In this document: one piece after another, positions 8,498 through 17,483 of the stretch
Numbering within the stretch: the first letter of the stretch is position 1
Layout: every line of letters begins with the position of its first letter
Source of the DNA: Bdellovibrionales bacterium RIFOXYD12_FULL_39_22
GTDB lineage: Bacteria > Bdellovibrionota > Bacteriovoracia > Bacteriovoracales > Bacteriovoracaceae
Length of the DNA stretch: 33,777 bases
Assembly: GCA_001770205.1 (NCBI GenBank)
Contig: MEQL01000061.1
Location: forward strand, 185,453 to 219,229
Direction of reading: 5' to 3'
Made by a program: the position numbers and the translations under genes
The notes under the pieces: generated by a model
The model's input: the letters and a program-made list of their open reading frames with translations, nothing else
The model's database searches: none
What the model was told of the DNA's origin: nothing

Positions 8498-8529
8498 ATA
8501 TCATTGTCGATTTATTTGAGAGGTATAAG

Positions 8530-8742
8530 ATGGCCAGGATTACTATCGAGGATTGTTTAGAGAAAGTTGAAAATCGCTATGAATTAGTTCACTTGGCAAT
8601 CAGACGAGTAAAGCAGCTCCGAAACGGAGCAGAACAGTTAGTTTCCAGTAAAAACAAGCATATTGTTACTGCGCTTCGTGAAATTGCGGCCGGAAAAGTA
8701 ACTCACGCCCCAGTTAATGAGTACGATTCAGACGAATTTTAG
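8530..8742 (+). CDS. rpoZ: DNA-directed RNA polymerase omega subunit
   Basis: 70 aa. It begins [20 protein letters not shown], the standard omega opening (MARVT-x-EDCL-x-x-x-x-NRFELV), and continues with LAIRRVKQL and [15 protein letters not shown], the conserved core that contacts the beta-prime subunit and helps RNA polymerase assemble. GAGAGG lies seven bases before the ATG. It stands alone: the gene on its left is divergent and the gene on its right is convergent (21 nt between the stops). It is not next to gmk or spoT, as it is in many proteobacteria. Length is normal to slightly short for the family. Confidence 0.95.
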   Translation: MARITIEDCLEKVENRYELVHLAIRRVKQLRNGAEQLVSSKNKHIVTALREIAAGKVTHAPVNEYDSDEF

Positions 8743-8763
8743 TTCTTTTTATGCGGTTTTTTC

Positions 8764-10524
8764 TTAGTGGGGATCAATTTTAATATATTTCATATAGTTG
8801 GCGATCATATCAGAATGTCGAAAATTTTTTAGATGCCCATGCAGCAGAATGTAGTCCCGTCCATAAAATAACATAATTCGTGGAAGATCTTCTTGTACAA
8901 TATTTTCCATTTGTCGCATCAACTTATATTTTTCTTCGCCATCATTCATTATTTTAAGTTTTTCAAAAAGAGAATCAAATTTGGGGTTGCTGTAATAGGA
9001 AGAGTTTGGGCCGGGAGGAATTTTTTCAGACACCAACAATTGCAAACAATTTTCTGCATCTGGATAATCCATCTGCCAACCGCCTTGCCAAAGCTGCATG
9101 CTTCCTTCCTTGGCCTTTTGCAAAAACTTTGGAAAAGTGTTGGGAACAACTTCCACATTGATCCCAAGATGTTTTAAGTTTTTTGCAATAAAATTTCCCT
9201 GTTCCCGTGCTGTTAAATTATCGGCCCTTAAATCAAAGTGTAGGGTGGGAAGCCCCTTTCCATTGGGAAAGCCGGCAGCTGACAGAAATTCTTTGGCCTT
9301 TTTTAAATCATACTCAAATGGTAAAACCCGCGCAGGGTCATAGCCTGGCACTCCGGGGGGGTATATTGAATTTGCCTTGAGGCCAACATAATTGGTGTAT
9401 ATTTTGATAAAATCTTCAATGTCGATAGCGTGTGCAATTGCTTTGCGCAATAACTTGTTTTTTCCTAAAATCGGATCTTTCATGTTGAACTCAATCCACC
9501 AATAGGTAAGAGATGGTGATATTTGTAGTTGAACATTTCGGTTTTTAAGTTCGTCGGTTAAATCCCTGTTGGGGGTTATGGCATTAGAGAAATTGTCGCC
9601 AGGCAATACCGCAAAATCAATTTTTCCTTTTAGGAAACTTAACCAGCGTGTTTTACCCTCTTTCATTATGGAAAAATCTATTCCCTCAACAAAAGGAATT
9701 TTTTTACCAGCATCATCAAGCAGTCCGGAAGTATTTGCAACACGATCTCCCTGTGAAGGATAGTAGTCATCGCGATATTTTTCAAAACGCTCAAGTCTTA
9801 GGCCGGTTGAAGGAGTCCAATTTGCCAATTGAAAGGGGCCAGTCCCAACAACATGTTCTCTAAGGTCATTTTTATAATAATAAAAAGATTCTATGGGGAT
9901 TGGTGCGGAAAAACTCATTGCCAGGGCAGAAAGCATTTGAGGATAGGGCGCAACCAAATCAATTATGAGTGTATAATCGTCGGGAGCAGAAAGTCCTTCG
10001 ATGGGTGTTGATTCAAATTTAGAAAAATCGTCACCAACAATTTCTGTAAATTTTGCAACACCCTTGATGCTATTTTCAAACATCCAGTTTCCCTGACTTT
10101 TAGTTGGGTGGAATGCCAAGCGCTTAAATTGAGTGATAAAGTCAGATGCTTTTACAACTCTTTGTGTTCCGGCAATAGATGGATCGTTATGATAAACAAC
10201 ATTTTTCTTAATTTTGATTATGTATCTTGTTCCATTATTTTCAATAACTGGCATATCTTGGGCGAGAAGAGGTACAATGCTGTATGGCCTTTTAAGATAG
10301 TGATATTGATACAGAGTTTCATAGCACTGATAAATGACTGCCGCAGAAATTGTATCATAAGAAGTTGCTGGATCGAGAGTAGAAACTTCTCCGGCCATGG
10401 ATAGATGAAGACGATTTTGCTCTCGTTCATGGGCCACAGGGCGGCGACAAGAAAAAATAGTCAAAAGGATTATACTAAAAATAAAAAAAAGAGTTCGGGT
10501 AAAATAAAAGTTTATGATGTGCAT
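8764..10524 (-). CDS. Peptide ABC transporter substrate-binding lipoprotein (SBP_bac_5, OppA/DppA type)
   Basis: 586 aa. A hydrophobic N-terminus ends in LLTIFSC, with Cys26 as candidate lipid-attachment residue; the lipobox is slightly atypical (Phe at -2). The mature part starts LHLSMAGEVSTLDPATSYD and contains the family landmarks PLLAQDMP, GTGPFQLANW, LLRKAIAHAIDIEDFI and the tyrosine/proline-rich end typical of extracellular family 5 binding proteins. It should bind oligopeptides in the periplasm and pass them to an ABC permease, but no permease or ATPase gene is nearby, so it is an orphan. It lies 44 nt downstream of recX on the same strand and may be read through from recA-recX. Confidence 0.93.
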   Translation of the reverse strand: MHIINFYFTRTLFFIFSIILLTIFSCRRPVAHEREQNRLHLSMAGEVSTLDPATSYDTISAAVIYQCYETLYQYHYLKRPYSIVPLLAQDMPVIENNGTRYIIKIKKNVVYHNDPSIAGTQRVVKASDFITQFKRLAFHPTKSQGNWMFENSIKGVAKFTEIVGDDFSKFESTPIEGLSAPDDYTLIIDLVAPYPQMLSALAMSFSAPIPIESFYYYKNDLREHVVGTGPFQLANWTPSTGLRLERFEKYRDDYYPSQGDRVANTSGLLDDAGKKIPFVEGIDFSIMKEGKTRWLSFLKGKIDFAVLPGDNFSNAITPNRDLTDELKNRNVQLQISPSLTYWWIEFNMKDPILGKNKLLRKAIAHAIDIEDFIKIYTNYVGLKANSIYPPGVPGYDPARVLPFEYDLKKAKEFLSAAGFPNGKGLPTLHFDLRADNLTAREQGNFIAKNLKHLGINVEVVPNTFPKFLQKAKEGSMQLWQGGWQMDYPDAENCLQLLVSEKIPPGPNSSYYSNPKFDSLFEKLKIMNDGEEKYKLMRQMENIVQEDLPRIMLFYGRDYILLHGHLKNFRHSDMIANYMKYIKIDPH

Positions 10525-10568
10525 TACCTAATACGCTAACACAGTTTATTAAAATAGAAAAATAAGTT

Positions 10569-11117
10569 TTACACATCAGCCGAGTGAGAATCATCAAAAT
10601 TATAATCGCCATTATCTGACCAAATTTCATCTGAACAAAAAGGAATTTCTTGCAAAAAGGAACGAAATGAAGAAAAAGAGTGCCCTTTTGTCACTAGTGC
10701 GACAATGATTTTATTTCGCATTGCCGACGGGATTGTTGCAGAATCAATTCCGTTGGTGCGTATGGATTTGCTTATAATTGAAAGAATTTGATCTTTGCTC
10801 GATATGTTGCAGTCAGAAAAAACAGTATTAATCTTTTCTATAGTAACGGTTATCCCTTCAGCGGCCAAAGTTTTCTTTATGAGCGTAACAGATAAATTTC
10901 GCTTAACCAACAAGCGAATTTTTGCCATGGTATAGTTATCTTCTTGATAGATTCCGGCATCATTCATGTGCGCAATGATTTTATCCACCAGGGATCTCTC
11001 AAGGCCTTTATTCAAAAGCTTTTGAGAGAGTTTTACCTTAGAGTAATCCCTGCGTGATAATAAACTCATTGCGTAGGCAAGTCCCTTTTTGAATTGCCTT
11101 TCATCTTCATCAATCAT
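10569..11117 (-). CDS. recX: Regulatory protein RecX
   Basis: 182 aa, helical throughout. The N-terminal part carries the RecX pattern: [21 protein letters not shown] followed by [18 protein letters not shown] and [17 protein letters not shown]. RecX binds RecA filaments and limits recombinase activity. Its ATG overlaps the recA stop codon (ATGA, 11114-11117), which implies translational coupling and roughly matched production. The C-terminal repeat is more divergent ([16 protein letters not shown]). The neighbouring recA makes the assignment firm. Confidence 0.93.
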   Translation of the reverse strand: MIDEDERQFKKGLAYAMSLLSRRDYSKVKLSQKLLNKGLERSLVDKIIAHMNDAGIYQEDNYTMAKIRLLVKRNLSVTLIKKTLAAEGITVTIEKINTVFSDCNISSKDQILSIISKSIRTNGIDSATIPSAMRNKIIVALVTKGHSFSSFRSFLQEIPFCSDEIWSDNGDYNFDDSHSADV

Positions 11118-12250
11118 TGTACTACTTTTTTATTTTTTTTGTTGGAATCAGTTCGTTTATCTAATTCATCTTCTATAGAGTCATCAATTTCCCCTGTCTC
11201 AAAATTAATATTGCTGCTAGGGGTGGTTCCTTTGTTTAGATTGTGTCTTTCTAAAACTTTTGCGCGAATTTCTTCGGCCATTTCTGGATTTTCGGATAGA
11301 AATTTTTTGGTATTTTCTCTTCCCTGGCCCATTTTGGCGTTGTTATAAGAAAACCATGCGCCGGCCTTCTCAATAATCTTCTCCTCTACCGCAATATCAA
11401 TTAAATCTCCAAACTTTGAAATTCCTTCGTTAAACATGATGTCAAACTCAACACTTCGAAAGGGAGGAGCAACTTTGTTTTTAACAATTTTAATTTTAGT
11501 GCGATTGCCAATTACCTCCTCGCCATTTTTTATAGGCCCAACACGGCGAATATCTATTCTGATTGAAGAGTAAAATTTTAAAGCATTTCCACCAGTGGTG
11601 GTTTCTGGATTTCCAAACATCACTCCGATTTTCATGCGAAGCTGGTTAATAAAAACAACAGTGGTGTTTGAACGAGAAATAGAACTGGTTAGTTTGCGAA
11701 GTGCCTGAGACATTAGCCTGGCCTGCAGGCCCATGTGTGAGTCTCCCATATCACCTTCTAGTTCTGCACGCGGGGTAAGAGCAGCAACAGAGTCCACAAT
11801 GAGTAGGTCTACGGCACCTGAACGAACAAGCATGTCAGTTATTTCTAAGGCCTGTTCGCCACTATCGGGCTGAGAGATAAGTAAATTAGGAACATTAACA
11901 CCAAGCATGGTTGCGTATGCAGTATCCAGAGCGTGTTCTGCATCAATAAAGGCAACAGTACCTCCGGCCTTTTGGCATTCTGCCGCAATGTGTAGGGTTA
12001 AGGTTGTTTTTCCTGAGGATTCTGGCCCAAAAATTTCTATAATTCTTCCTTGCGGAATCCCGCCAACGCCTAACGCCAAATCTAGTCCCAGACAACCTGT
12101 CGGAATAACCGGTGGCTTCACTGCCAGCGTTTCATCTCCCAACTTCATAATGGCCCCTTTCCCGTATTGCTTTTCAATAGCGGCCAGTGCCAAGTCTAGT
12201 GCCTTTGATTTATTTTCGTTTTGTGCTTTAGTGGTGTTCATAGAAATCAT
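11114..12250 (-). CDS. recA: Recombinase RecA
   Basis: 378 aa. AAGGAG lies five bases before ATG 12250; an in-frame ATG three codons later is possible but less well spaced. Walker A is GPESSGKT at residues 75-82. Further landmarks are [31 protein letters not shown] (Walker B and loop L1 region), [20 protein letters not shown] (L2 region) and [17 protein letters not shown]. RecA forms filaments on single-stranded DNA for homologous recombination and triggers LexA self-cleavage. The C-terminal tail is acidic then lysine-rich ([20 protein letters not shown]). I looked for LexA boxes (CTGT-N8-ACAG, GAAC-N4-GTTC, TTAC-N3-GTAA) in 12251-12434 and saw none that is convincing. Confidence 0.99.
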   Translation of the reverse strand: MISMNTTKAQNENKSKALDLALAAIEKQYGKGAIMKLGDETLAVKPPVIPTGCLGLDLALGVGGIPQGRIIEIFGPESSGKTTLTLHIAAECQKAGGTVAFIDAEHALDTAYATMLGVNVPNLLISQPDSGEQALEITDMLVRSGAVDLLIVDSVAALTPRAELEGDMGDSHMGLQARLMSQALRKLTSSISRSNTTVVFINQLRMKIGVMFGNPETTTGGNALKFYSSIRIDIRRVGPIKNGEEVIGNRTKIKIVKNKVAPPFRSVEFDIMFNEGISKFGDLIDIAVEEKIIEKAGAWFSYNNAKMGQGRENTKKFLSENPEMAEEIRAKVLERHNLNKGTTPSSNINFETGEIDDSIEDELDKRTDSNKKNKKVVQ

Positions 12251-12434
12251 CTTTGCTCCTTTGTTTTACTCAACTATTTTTGTCCTATGTTTTCATTTTG
12301 AGATTGTTAAGTAAAGTAATCCAAAATGAACCGCACGAATAACTTTCTAAGCGAATGGAATTTTGTTATGATTACATTCGTCTCAGAAAAAAATTTCGCG
12401 GTTATAAAAATTCTATGCGTATGTTTTGCGTAAG

Positions 12435-12890
12435 TCAAGCAAAGATCTGATAGATTTTGAAAAATATAAAATTGGTAACACCTGCCATTATGCCTGCAAC
12501 AAAATCATCCATGACAATACCAAAACCATTTTTAACTTTTTTATCAAAAAAAGAAGCAGGCCATAACTTTAATATATCAAAGAAGCGAAAGAAAATAGTG
12601 AGAAGGATTAGTTGAAAAAAAGAGTCATCTATTCTAAAAAACCAAGCAGTGAAAATACCAAGAGTTTCGTCAATGACAATCCATTGCGGATCAATTTGAT
12701 TAAATTCTTGTTGGGCAACGTTTCCAGCTAGAATTGCGATAAAGAATATTGTCAAAAAGATTGTTATAGTTAAACTGGTGTTTAGTCCTGCACACGCAAA
12801 CGTGTATAGAAATGGCAAAGAGGCAATGGTTCCCATAGTTCCCGGTGCTTTTGGAATAAATCCGGCGCCGAAGAAACTAAGAAAGATCAC
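12435..12890 (-). CDS. pgpA: Phosphatidylglycerophosphatase A
   Basis: 151 aa, membrane protein with about four hydrophobic segments. Conserved PgpA features are FFGAGFIPKAPGTMGTIASLP at the start (P-x-APGT-x-GT), WIVIDETLG in the middle and RFFDILKLWPASFFDKKVKN with MDDFVAG toward the end. PgpA removes phosphate from phosphatidylglycerol phosphate to make phosphatidylglycerol. The start is GTG 12890; five codons upstream an in-frame stop limits the possibilities, and there is no clear Shine-Dalgarno. It is upstream of recA on the same strand with a 184-nt gap, and divergent from the RelA/SpoT-like gene (76 nt). Confidence 0.93.
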   Translation of the reverse strand: MIFLSFFGAGFIPKAPGTMGTIASLPFLYTFACAGLNTSLTITIFLTIFFIAILAGNVAQQEFNQIDPQWIVIDETLGIFTAWFFRIDDSFFQLILLTIFFRFFDILKLWPASFFDKKVKNGFGIVMDDFVAGIMAGVTNFIFFKIYQIFA

Positions 12891-12966
12891 GCTTGGTCTT
12901 TTTAAAGATGGCCTAATCTTGCACTCCGTGGTGTGGTGATATTGATCTTTAGATTATTAAAAATAT

Positions 12967-14214
12967 ATGGATAAAGAAAGTTATTTATACAAGTACGTTT
13001 TTGATTGGCAAACACTAGACATTGTTTTGGGTGGAAAATCTTCACTGGATTCAAAATATTTTGTGGGGATTGTGGAAAATAAGGCACAGGGAGCAGATTT
13101 TTTGCGGGGATATGGCCTTTCGCCAGATGATCGCGTCGCTTCCGCCGAGCTTTTCGGTAATTTCCAAGAGGCACTACAATTTATAAGAAGATATTTTTTG
13201 AAAGAAGGAAATCCCGATGGCCTAGATTTTAAAATCCCCAATTCGCTTTACATGATTAATGACATTACAGATCTTTTTATGATGGCCTCAAAGCATGCCA
13301 AGAATGAGGAGGATCGTCTCTGGGCAGAAATTGTTTTAAAGGTAATGCACACGATTTTACATGTTGATAAAGATTTGCGATCAAAATATTTTTCAATTAT
13401 TCAAACTCAAATTTTCGATAGATACTATCGCTTCATAAATCGCGATGGCGAAAATAGATTGTATCTTGGAACAAAAGACTCGGCAGATGCCAATTTCAAA
13501 ATTCCATTGGTAAACTTTGAGACAAAAGATAAAAAGAGTCGTGATAGCATTATTATAAAACTCATGCATAAAGTAGACAATGTGGCAGAAGAACTCTTTG
13601 ATCGAATTGGCCTTCGGATAGTAACGAGAAATAAGTTTGATACTCTTCGCGTTGTAAAATTTCTTGTAGAGAAAAATATTATTGTTCCACATAATAATAA
13701 GCCAAGTCGGGCCATAAATACGCTAATAAATCTAGAAGATTTTAAAAAGCGCTATAATAATCTTATGAAGGTTGCTATTCGCAATGGCCTTTCGGAAGAT
13801 CGTTTCGTACAGGCGTTAGAAAGAGAGGCCGAAGAGTCCCCCGTTGATAAACAAAGAATTCCTATCAATGAACATACGGCGAAGGCATATAACTCCATTC
13901 AGTTTACCTGTCGGCATTTAGTGAAATATGTAAATCCGTTTTTTAAAGATTTTAAAACACTTCGCGATATGGCCCAAGGGCCAGAACGTGAAAGTGTTTT
14001 AGCAAAAAAAATCCTCTCGATGGATATGTCGTTGATTGCTGGAGATGTCCGTTTTTTCTACCCTTACGAAGTACAGGTGGTGGATGAACAATCTCATCGA
14101 GAAAATACCTTAGGGCGTGCTTCGCATCAAGAGTACAAACGTGGCCAAGTGCAATCTGCTATGTTGAGAATTTTTTCACCGCTTTTGAAATTTAAAAATA
14201 AAGAATTGAACTAA
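12967..14214 (+). CDS. RelA/SpoT nucleotidyltransferase-like protein (TIGR04552-like), function unproven
   Basis: 415 aa. The second half follows the order of motifs in (p)ppGpp synthetase domains: K-x-SR-DSIIIK (about 190-198), DRIGLRIV (D212), YNSIQFT (308-314, where RelA has YxSxH), EVQVVD (E368) and HQEYKRGQ (387-394, compare HxxYK). The spacing fits, but Gln312 stands in the place of the usual His, so activity could be changed. The N-terminal half (1-180) is helical and unrecognised, and no HD hydrolase, TGS or ACT domain is present. I recall a family modelled as TIGR04552 in delta-proteobacteria and Bdellovibrionota that looks like this, but did not check it. It overlaps the convergent ART-like gene by four bases. 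Confidence 0.7.
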   Translation: MDKESYLYKYVFDWQTLDIVLGGKSSLDSKYFVGIVENKAQGADFLRGYGLSPDDRVASAELFGNFQEALQFIRRYFLKEGNPDGLDFKIPNSLYMINDITDLFMMASKHAKNEEDRLWAEIVLKVMHTILHVDKDLRSKYFSIIQTQIFDRYYRFINRDGENRLYLGTKDSADANFKIPLVNFETKDKKSRDSIIIKLMHKVDNVAEELFDRIGLRIVTRNKFDTLRVVKFLVEKNIIVPHNNKPSRAINTLINLEDFKKRYNNLMKVAIRNGLSEDRFVQALEREAEESPVDKQRIPINEHTAKAYNSIQFTCRHLVKYVNPFFKDFKTLRDMAQGPERESVLAKKILSMDMSLIAGDVRFFYPYEVQVVDEQSHRENTLGRASHQEYKRGQVQSAMLRIFSPLLKFKNKELN

Positions 14215-15266
14215 AGGGAAGATGCTCGCCAGGTGGAGGGGTAGCTGTCATACGGAATTATCTCTTCCATGTCTTCAGGAAGTATTCTTTGAACAAACAT
14301 TTCAAATCCTGGATCACTGGTTGCGAAACTAACATCTCCACTGCCATTAATTCCTTGTGTAGTGAAAAGAGCGGCAGTGCGGTCTTGAAAAAAATTCTTA
14401 AGATATGGATCGGTTGGATCGATAATATTTAGATTGGAAATATTAAGCTTGAACAGGTAAAATTTATTTCCCACTTTTGTCATAGTGTTATTCAATTTTA
14501 ACCATGCACCGGCATAGGTAACTTCAATGAATTGTGAAATGGATATATAGGTTGACCCATAAATATTCACTTGGCTCAGTCTTTGTGACATTGCCATTAA
14601 CGGGGTGGGGGAATCCAAGTTGCTATTTGCTCGCAGGAGGGTATTTACAAGAGAGCTGTTAATATGTCTCTCTTGTCTATAATCGCCAGGTTGTCGTCTT
14701 TTTAAAAAAAGATGTGCCTTAAAGCCTTCTTTTTTTATGTTGTCGATTAAAGTATCGTCAGATACAGCAATGCCTCGCCACACTATTCGTTTCCCAAGAT
14801 GTTCACTATAGGCTTCTCTCAGCGCGTGTGTCGAGATGTCTGGATGCGAATCAGAATAATCCAAGGCAAAAGCAAAAAAATGATCAATTCTAGAAATAAT
14901 ACCAGGGTCCAAAAGTAAACAGCTGTATCTGTGCTTAAGATAATGTCTGGCGTTGCTGATCTTTTCAGACAATTTATCGCCTAAGCTATACCTTGGATAC
15001 CAAGTGGCCAAAAGCTTATCTACTAGCTCCTCCTGCCCAGGATGAGAAAAAAAATCCCAAAATTTTTCATTCCGAAAAAGATCACCCGTTTCTTTGACAG
15101 ACTCAATCAAATCAAATGCTTTTTTATCTAAAACAATTTTCCCTTCAGCAAGCACCAACTCTCGAGTGCCATCATCTAAAAAAGGCATGATTTTATCAAT
15201 ACACTCGTTTGCCGTGGAAAAAAACGAAAATAAGAGTAAAGGTATAAAAAAAATTGTCTTTTTCAT
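14211..15266 (-). CDS. Secreted protein with ADP-ribosyltransferase-like motif layout
   Basis: 351 aa from the chosen ATG at 15266, which directly opens a signal peptide (MKKTIFFIPLLLFSFFSTANE). A frame 16 codons longer (15314) would bury it. Motifs by eye: VWRGIA with R164, then KKEGFKAH; STYISIS with S242-I-S244; KFYLFKLNISNLNIIDP; and PGFEMFVQRILPEDM with E322. This order (Arg after strand 1, Gly-Phe, S-x-S, strand with I-D, catalytic Glu) parallels cholera-toxin/pierisin/scabin type ARTs, which move ADP-ribose from NAD+ onto a target. The central STS Thr is Ile here and the Q/E two residues before the Glu is not obvious, so it may be a distant or inactive relative. It ends on the RelA-like gene. 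Confidence 0.6.
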   Translation of the reverse strand: MKKTIFFIPLLLFSFFSTANECIDKIMPFLDDGTRELVLAEGKIVLDKKAFDLIESVKETGDLFRNEKFWDFFSHPGQEELVDKLLATWYPRYSLGDKLSEKISNARHYLKHRYSCLLLDPGIISRIDHFFAFALDYSDSHPDISTHALREAYSEHLGKRIVWRGIAVSDDTLIDNIKKEGFKAHLFLKRRQPGDYRQERHINSSLVNTLLRANSNLDSPTPLMAMSQRLSQVNIYGSTYISISQFIEVTYAGAWLKLNNTMTKVGNKFYLFKLNISNLNIIDPTDPYLKNFFQDRTAALFTTQGINGSGDVSFATSDPGFEMFVQRILPEDMEEIIPYDSYPSTWRASSL

Positions 15267-15435
15267 AATATCCGTTTTTCCATTTTTGAGAGAGATGTAT
15301 TCAAAGAGTATCACAAATAGACGCCAGGGCCATTCCTCAACCCATAAATTACACAGGTGTAAAAATTTTAGTCAGTACGAGGTTACTGTTATGTAGAAGT
15401 TGTGCGATTTCGTTTTGGATTTTGTTATCCACAAT

Positions 15436-16182
15436 TTAATAAATTCTTGTGCCGATTCTATGTGGGCGGAAGATGAAATCACTATCAGCGGATGGAAGGG
15501 TCAGAGAAAACCAAACCAAAAATGCCCGGCCCTTTATTAGCTTTTCATCAACCAACCCCCAAAAGCGAGAATCAAAAGAGAAATCGCGATTATCTCCCAT
15601 CATGAAATATTTTTTTGCGGGAATCTTTCGTTTGGGATAATTCGTCTGATAATAGTTATCAGTGTCTTGTTGAATAATGTGCTCGTGCTCGCCGGTTCGA
15701 GTTTTGAAAAATTTTAAATTAGAATCTCGAAGAGATTTATCCATGTCATGCATGAAAGCATCACCAGAAATTTCAGTATTTCCAATAGGAACATCGTTTA
15801 TGTAGACCGTCTTGTCCTTAATTTCCAAAGTGTCTCCAGGAAGCCCGATGATGCGCTTGACGTAGTTTAAGTCCTTGTCCTTGGGAAATTTAAAAACAAC
15901 AACATCTCCGCGACTAGGTGCGCGCTGAAAGGCCAGATAGACAGGATTATGATTACCAATATCGGAGAACGGAACTTTAAGGCCATACGCCATTTTGTTA
16001 ACCAAAATAAAATCACCAACAAGCAATGAGGGGATCATTGAACCGGTGGGAATTTTAAAAGGTTCCAAAAAAATTGATCTAGCAATTAAAATAAAAAAAA
16101 TTAAAATATAATAAAAACGATATTCTCGCCAGTGGCCTTTTTTAGTTGGTAGGGATGTTTTGGAAGAATCGTCTGCTGTCAT
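15436..16182 (-). CDS. lepB: Signal peptidase I
   Basis: 248 aa. One N-terminal membrane segment (about 22-36) is followed by FKIPTGSMIPSLLVGD with catalytic Ser48, then RGDVVVFKFPKDKDLNYVKR with catalytic Lys109, IGLPGDTLEI and the C-terminal box KYFMMGDNRDFSFDSRFWG. LepB removes signal peptides from exported proteins at the outer face of the inner membrane, including the secreted proteins encoded in this window. It starts two bases after the upstream PBP gene ends, so it is the last gene of the overlapping regulator-rlmE-PBP-lepB operon. Between lepB and the ART-like gene are about 170 nt. Confidence 0.97.
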   Translation of the reverse strand: MTADDSSKTSLPTKKGHWREYRFYYILIFFILIARSIFLEPFKIPTGSMIPSLLVGDFILVNKMAYGLKVPFSDIGNHNPVYLAFQRAPSRGDVVVFKFPKDKDLNYVKRIIGLPGDTLEIKDKTVYINDVPIGNTEISGDAFMHDMDKSLRDSNLKFFKTRTGEHEHIIQQDTDNYYQTNYPKRKIPAKKYFMMGDNRDFSFDSRFWGLVDEKLIKGRAFLVWFSLTLPSADSDFIFRPHRIGTRIY

Positions 16183-16184
16183 TG

Positions 16185-17483
16185 TTAGTTAGTCGCCTCG
16201 TAAGCAAATTTTTCGTTTTGAATCAAGTCGGGATTAATTGCTTTATAATAGTATTCAATAATCGCTTGGGCAAGATAGGCAGAGCGAACATACCACTTGG
16301 AAACGTTGATGTTCATAACACAAATTGAAATTCCTCGATTGCGGGAATTTTGAGGAATAGCATAACCGGTAAACCAATCACGTTTGCCGTGGGGGGTACC
16401 TCCCGTGATACTGCCAGTCTTTCCTCCCAGCGAAAGATGATTTTTGATATTTCGTCGAAGATGGCGAAAAGATCCTTTCGCCGTTCCAGACATAATCGTT
16501 TCGCGCATCATTTGTCGCAAAGATTGAGCAGTTCTAATATCAAAAACGCGCACGGGATCTTTTACTTGCAACTTTACATCTTCGCCCGATTTAATATCGA
16601 GGGCCTGCTTAATGATTGTGGGGGAAAATAATATTCCATCATTTGCAATGACCGAAGAAAGCATGGCGGCATGGACGGGACTGGCCGTGGTGGTCGTGTT
16701 AAATCCGGAAGCTGATTCTGCCATGTTGTACTCGTCGGTGGGGAGTGGAAAAATAGAACGAGAAACCTCAATTTCTTCCATCGGCTTTTGATTGAAACCA
16801 AAAGCATATGCCATTTTATAAAGGGCCTCATCGCTGATTACACGCGAGGCCTTCGCGAAAACGACGTTGTTAGAGGATGCAAAGGCGTGTTCAAAAGTAA
16901 TAAGGCGAGACCAACGATCATTACGATCATCCAATTGGTAACGATAAAGAGTGGTTCCGCGGCCGCGGTATGAAAAAAAAGTATCATTGCTAACCTGATT
17001 GTTACTTATTAAAGTTGCCGCGGTAACAATTTTAAAAATACTGGCGGTGGGATGAGTACTAGAAAAAGGCAGGGTGTTATTAAAACTATTAGTGCTGCGC
17101 TCATAACCAAGCGCAGTTATAATATTACCGTTGTTGTTGTCGATGACGATAACTGCCGTGTATTCCGGGCGATAAGCCTGAATTATTTTTTTTACAAAGC
17201 CGGTAAGTTTTTCATTTAAAGAGTATTCTAAATTTATTGTCTGGCCAGGAAGTTCGAGAACGGTGGGCCATGTTGCCGATTTTTTGAATGCTCCGTTTAA
17301 GGCAGAGCGAAACAGATATGGGTTAACAGAATTTTGATCTTTGTCGATCAATCTCTTATCATCACGCAAAAGATGATTAATTAAATTTATTGCCACAAAA
17401 AGAAACATTCCCACAGCAATTATGAGCATGCGCATATTCAGGCGTGGCCGTCGATCTATGGGGATTTCATCACTTTGATACAT
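16185..17483 (-). CDS. Penicillin-binding protein transpeptidase (monofunctional, short form)
   Basis: 432 aa. One membrane segment at about 18-36, then a catalytic domain with the three PBP motifs: S148-I-F-K151 (SxxK), S203-S-N205 (SxN) and K355-T-G357 (KTG). The region between the membrane segment and the first motif is short (about 110 aa), with no glycosyltransferase domain and no full-size class B pedestal. It should cross-link peptidoglycan in the periplasm. The start overlaps the rlmE gene by 14 bases and its end is two bases before lepB. It could take part in elongation, division or cell-wall changes during a predatory cycle; the sequence does not tell which. Confidence 0.93.
   Translation of the reverse strand: MYQSDEIPIDRRPRLNMRMLIIAVGMFLFVAINLINHLLRDDKRLIDKDQNSVNPYLFRSALNGAFKKSATWPTVLELPGQTINLEYSLNEKLTGFVKKIIQAYRPEYTAVIVIDNNNGNIITALGYERSTNSFNNTLPFSSTHPTASIFKIVTAATLISNNQVSNDTFFSYRGRGTTLYRYQLDDRNDRWSRLITFEHAFASSNNVVFAKASRVISDEALYKMAYAFGFNQKPMEEIEVSRSIFPLPTDEYNMAESASGFNTTTTASPVHAAMLSSVIANDGILFSPTIIKQALDIKSGEDVKLQVKDPVRVFDIRTAQSLRQMMRETIMSGTAKGSFRHLRRNIKNHLSLGGKTGSITGGTPHGKRDWFTGYAIPQNSRNRGISICVMNINVSKWYVRSAYLAQAIIEYYYKAINPDLIQNEKFAYEATN

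Noticed and set aside
11094..11348. 84-aa plus-strand frame over the recA 3' end
   Set aside because: Antisense to conserved recA and recX codons; no independent evidence.
12352..12380. CGAATG...CATTCG inverted repeat upstream of recA as a possible LexA site
   Set aside because: The 17-nt spacing and sequence fit no known LexA box, and it lies about 100 nt or more from the recA start.
13393..13715. Two overlapping minus-strand frames of about 96-99 aa inside the RelA-like gene
   Set aside because: They are mirror frames of a gene with conserved motifs; composition is low-complexity and hydrophobic without a start signal.
15425..15433. TTATCCACA, a perfect DnaA box, between the ART-like gene and lepB
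   Set aside because: Single box with no cluster, AT-rich unwinding element or dnaA/dnaN nearby; another lies inside the NtrC-type gene (18403-18411). Chance occurrence is likely.
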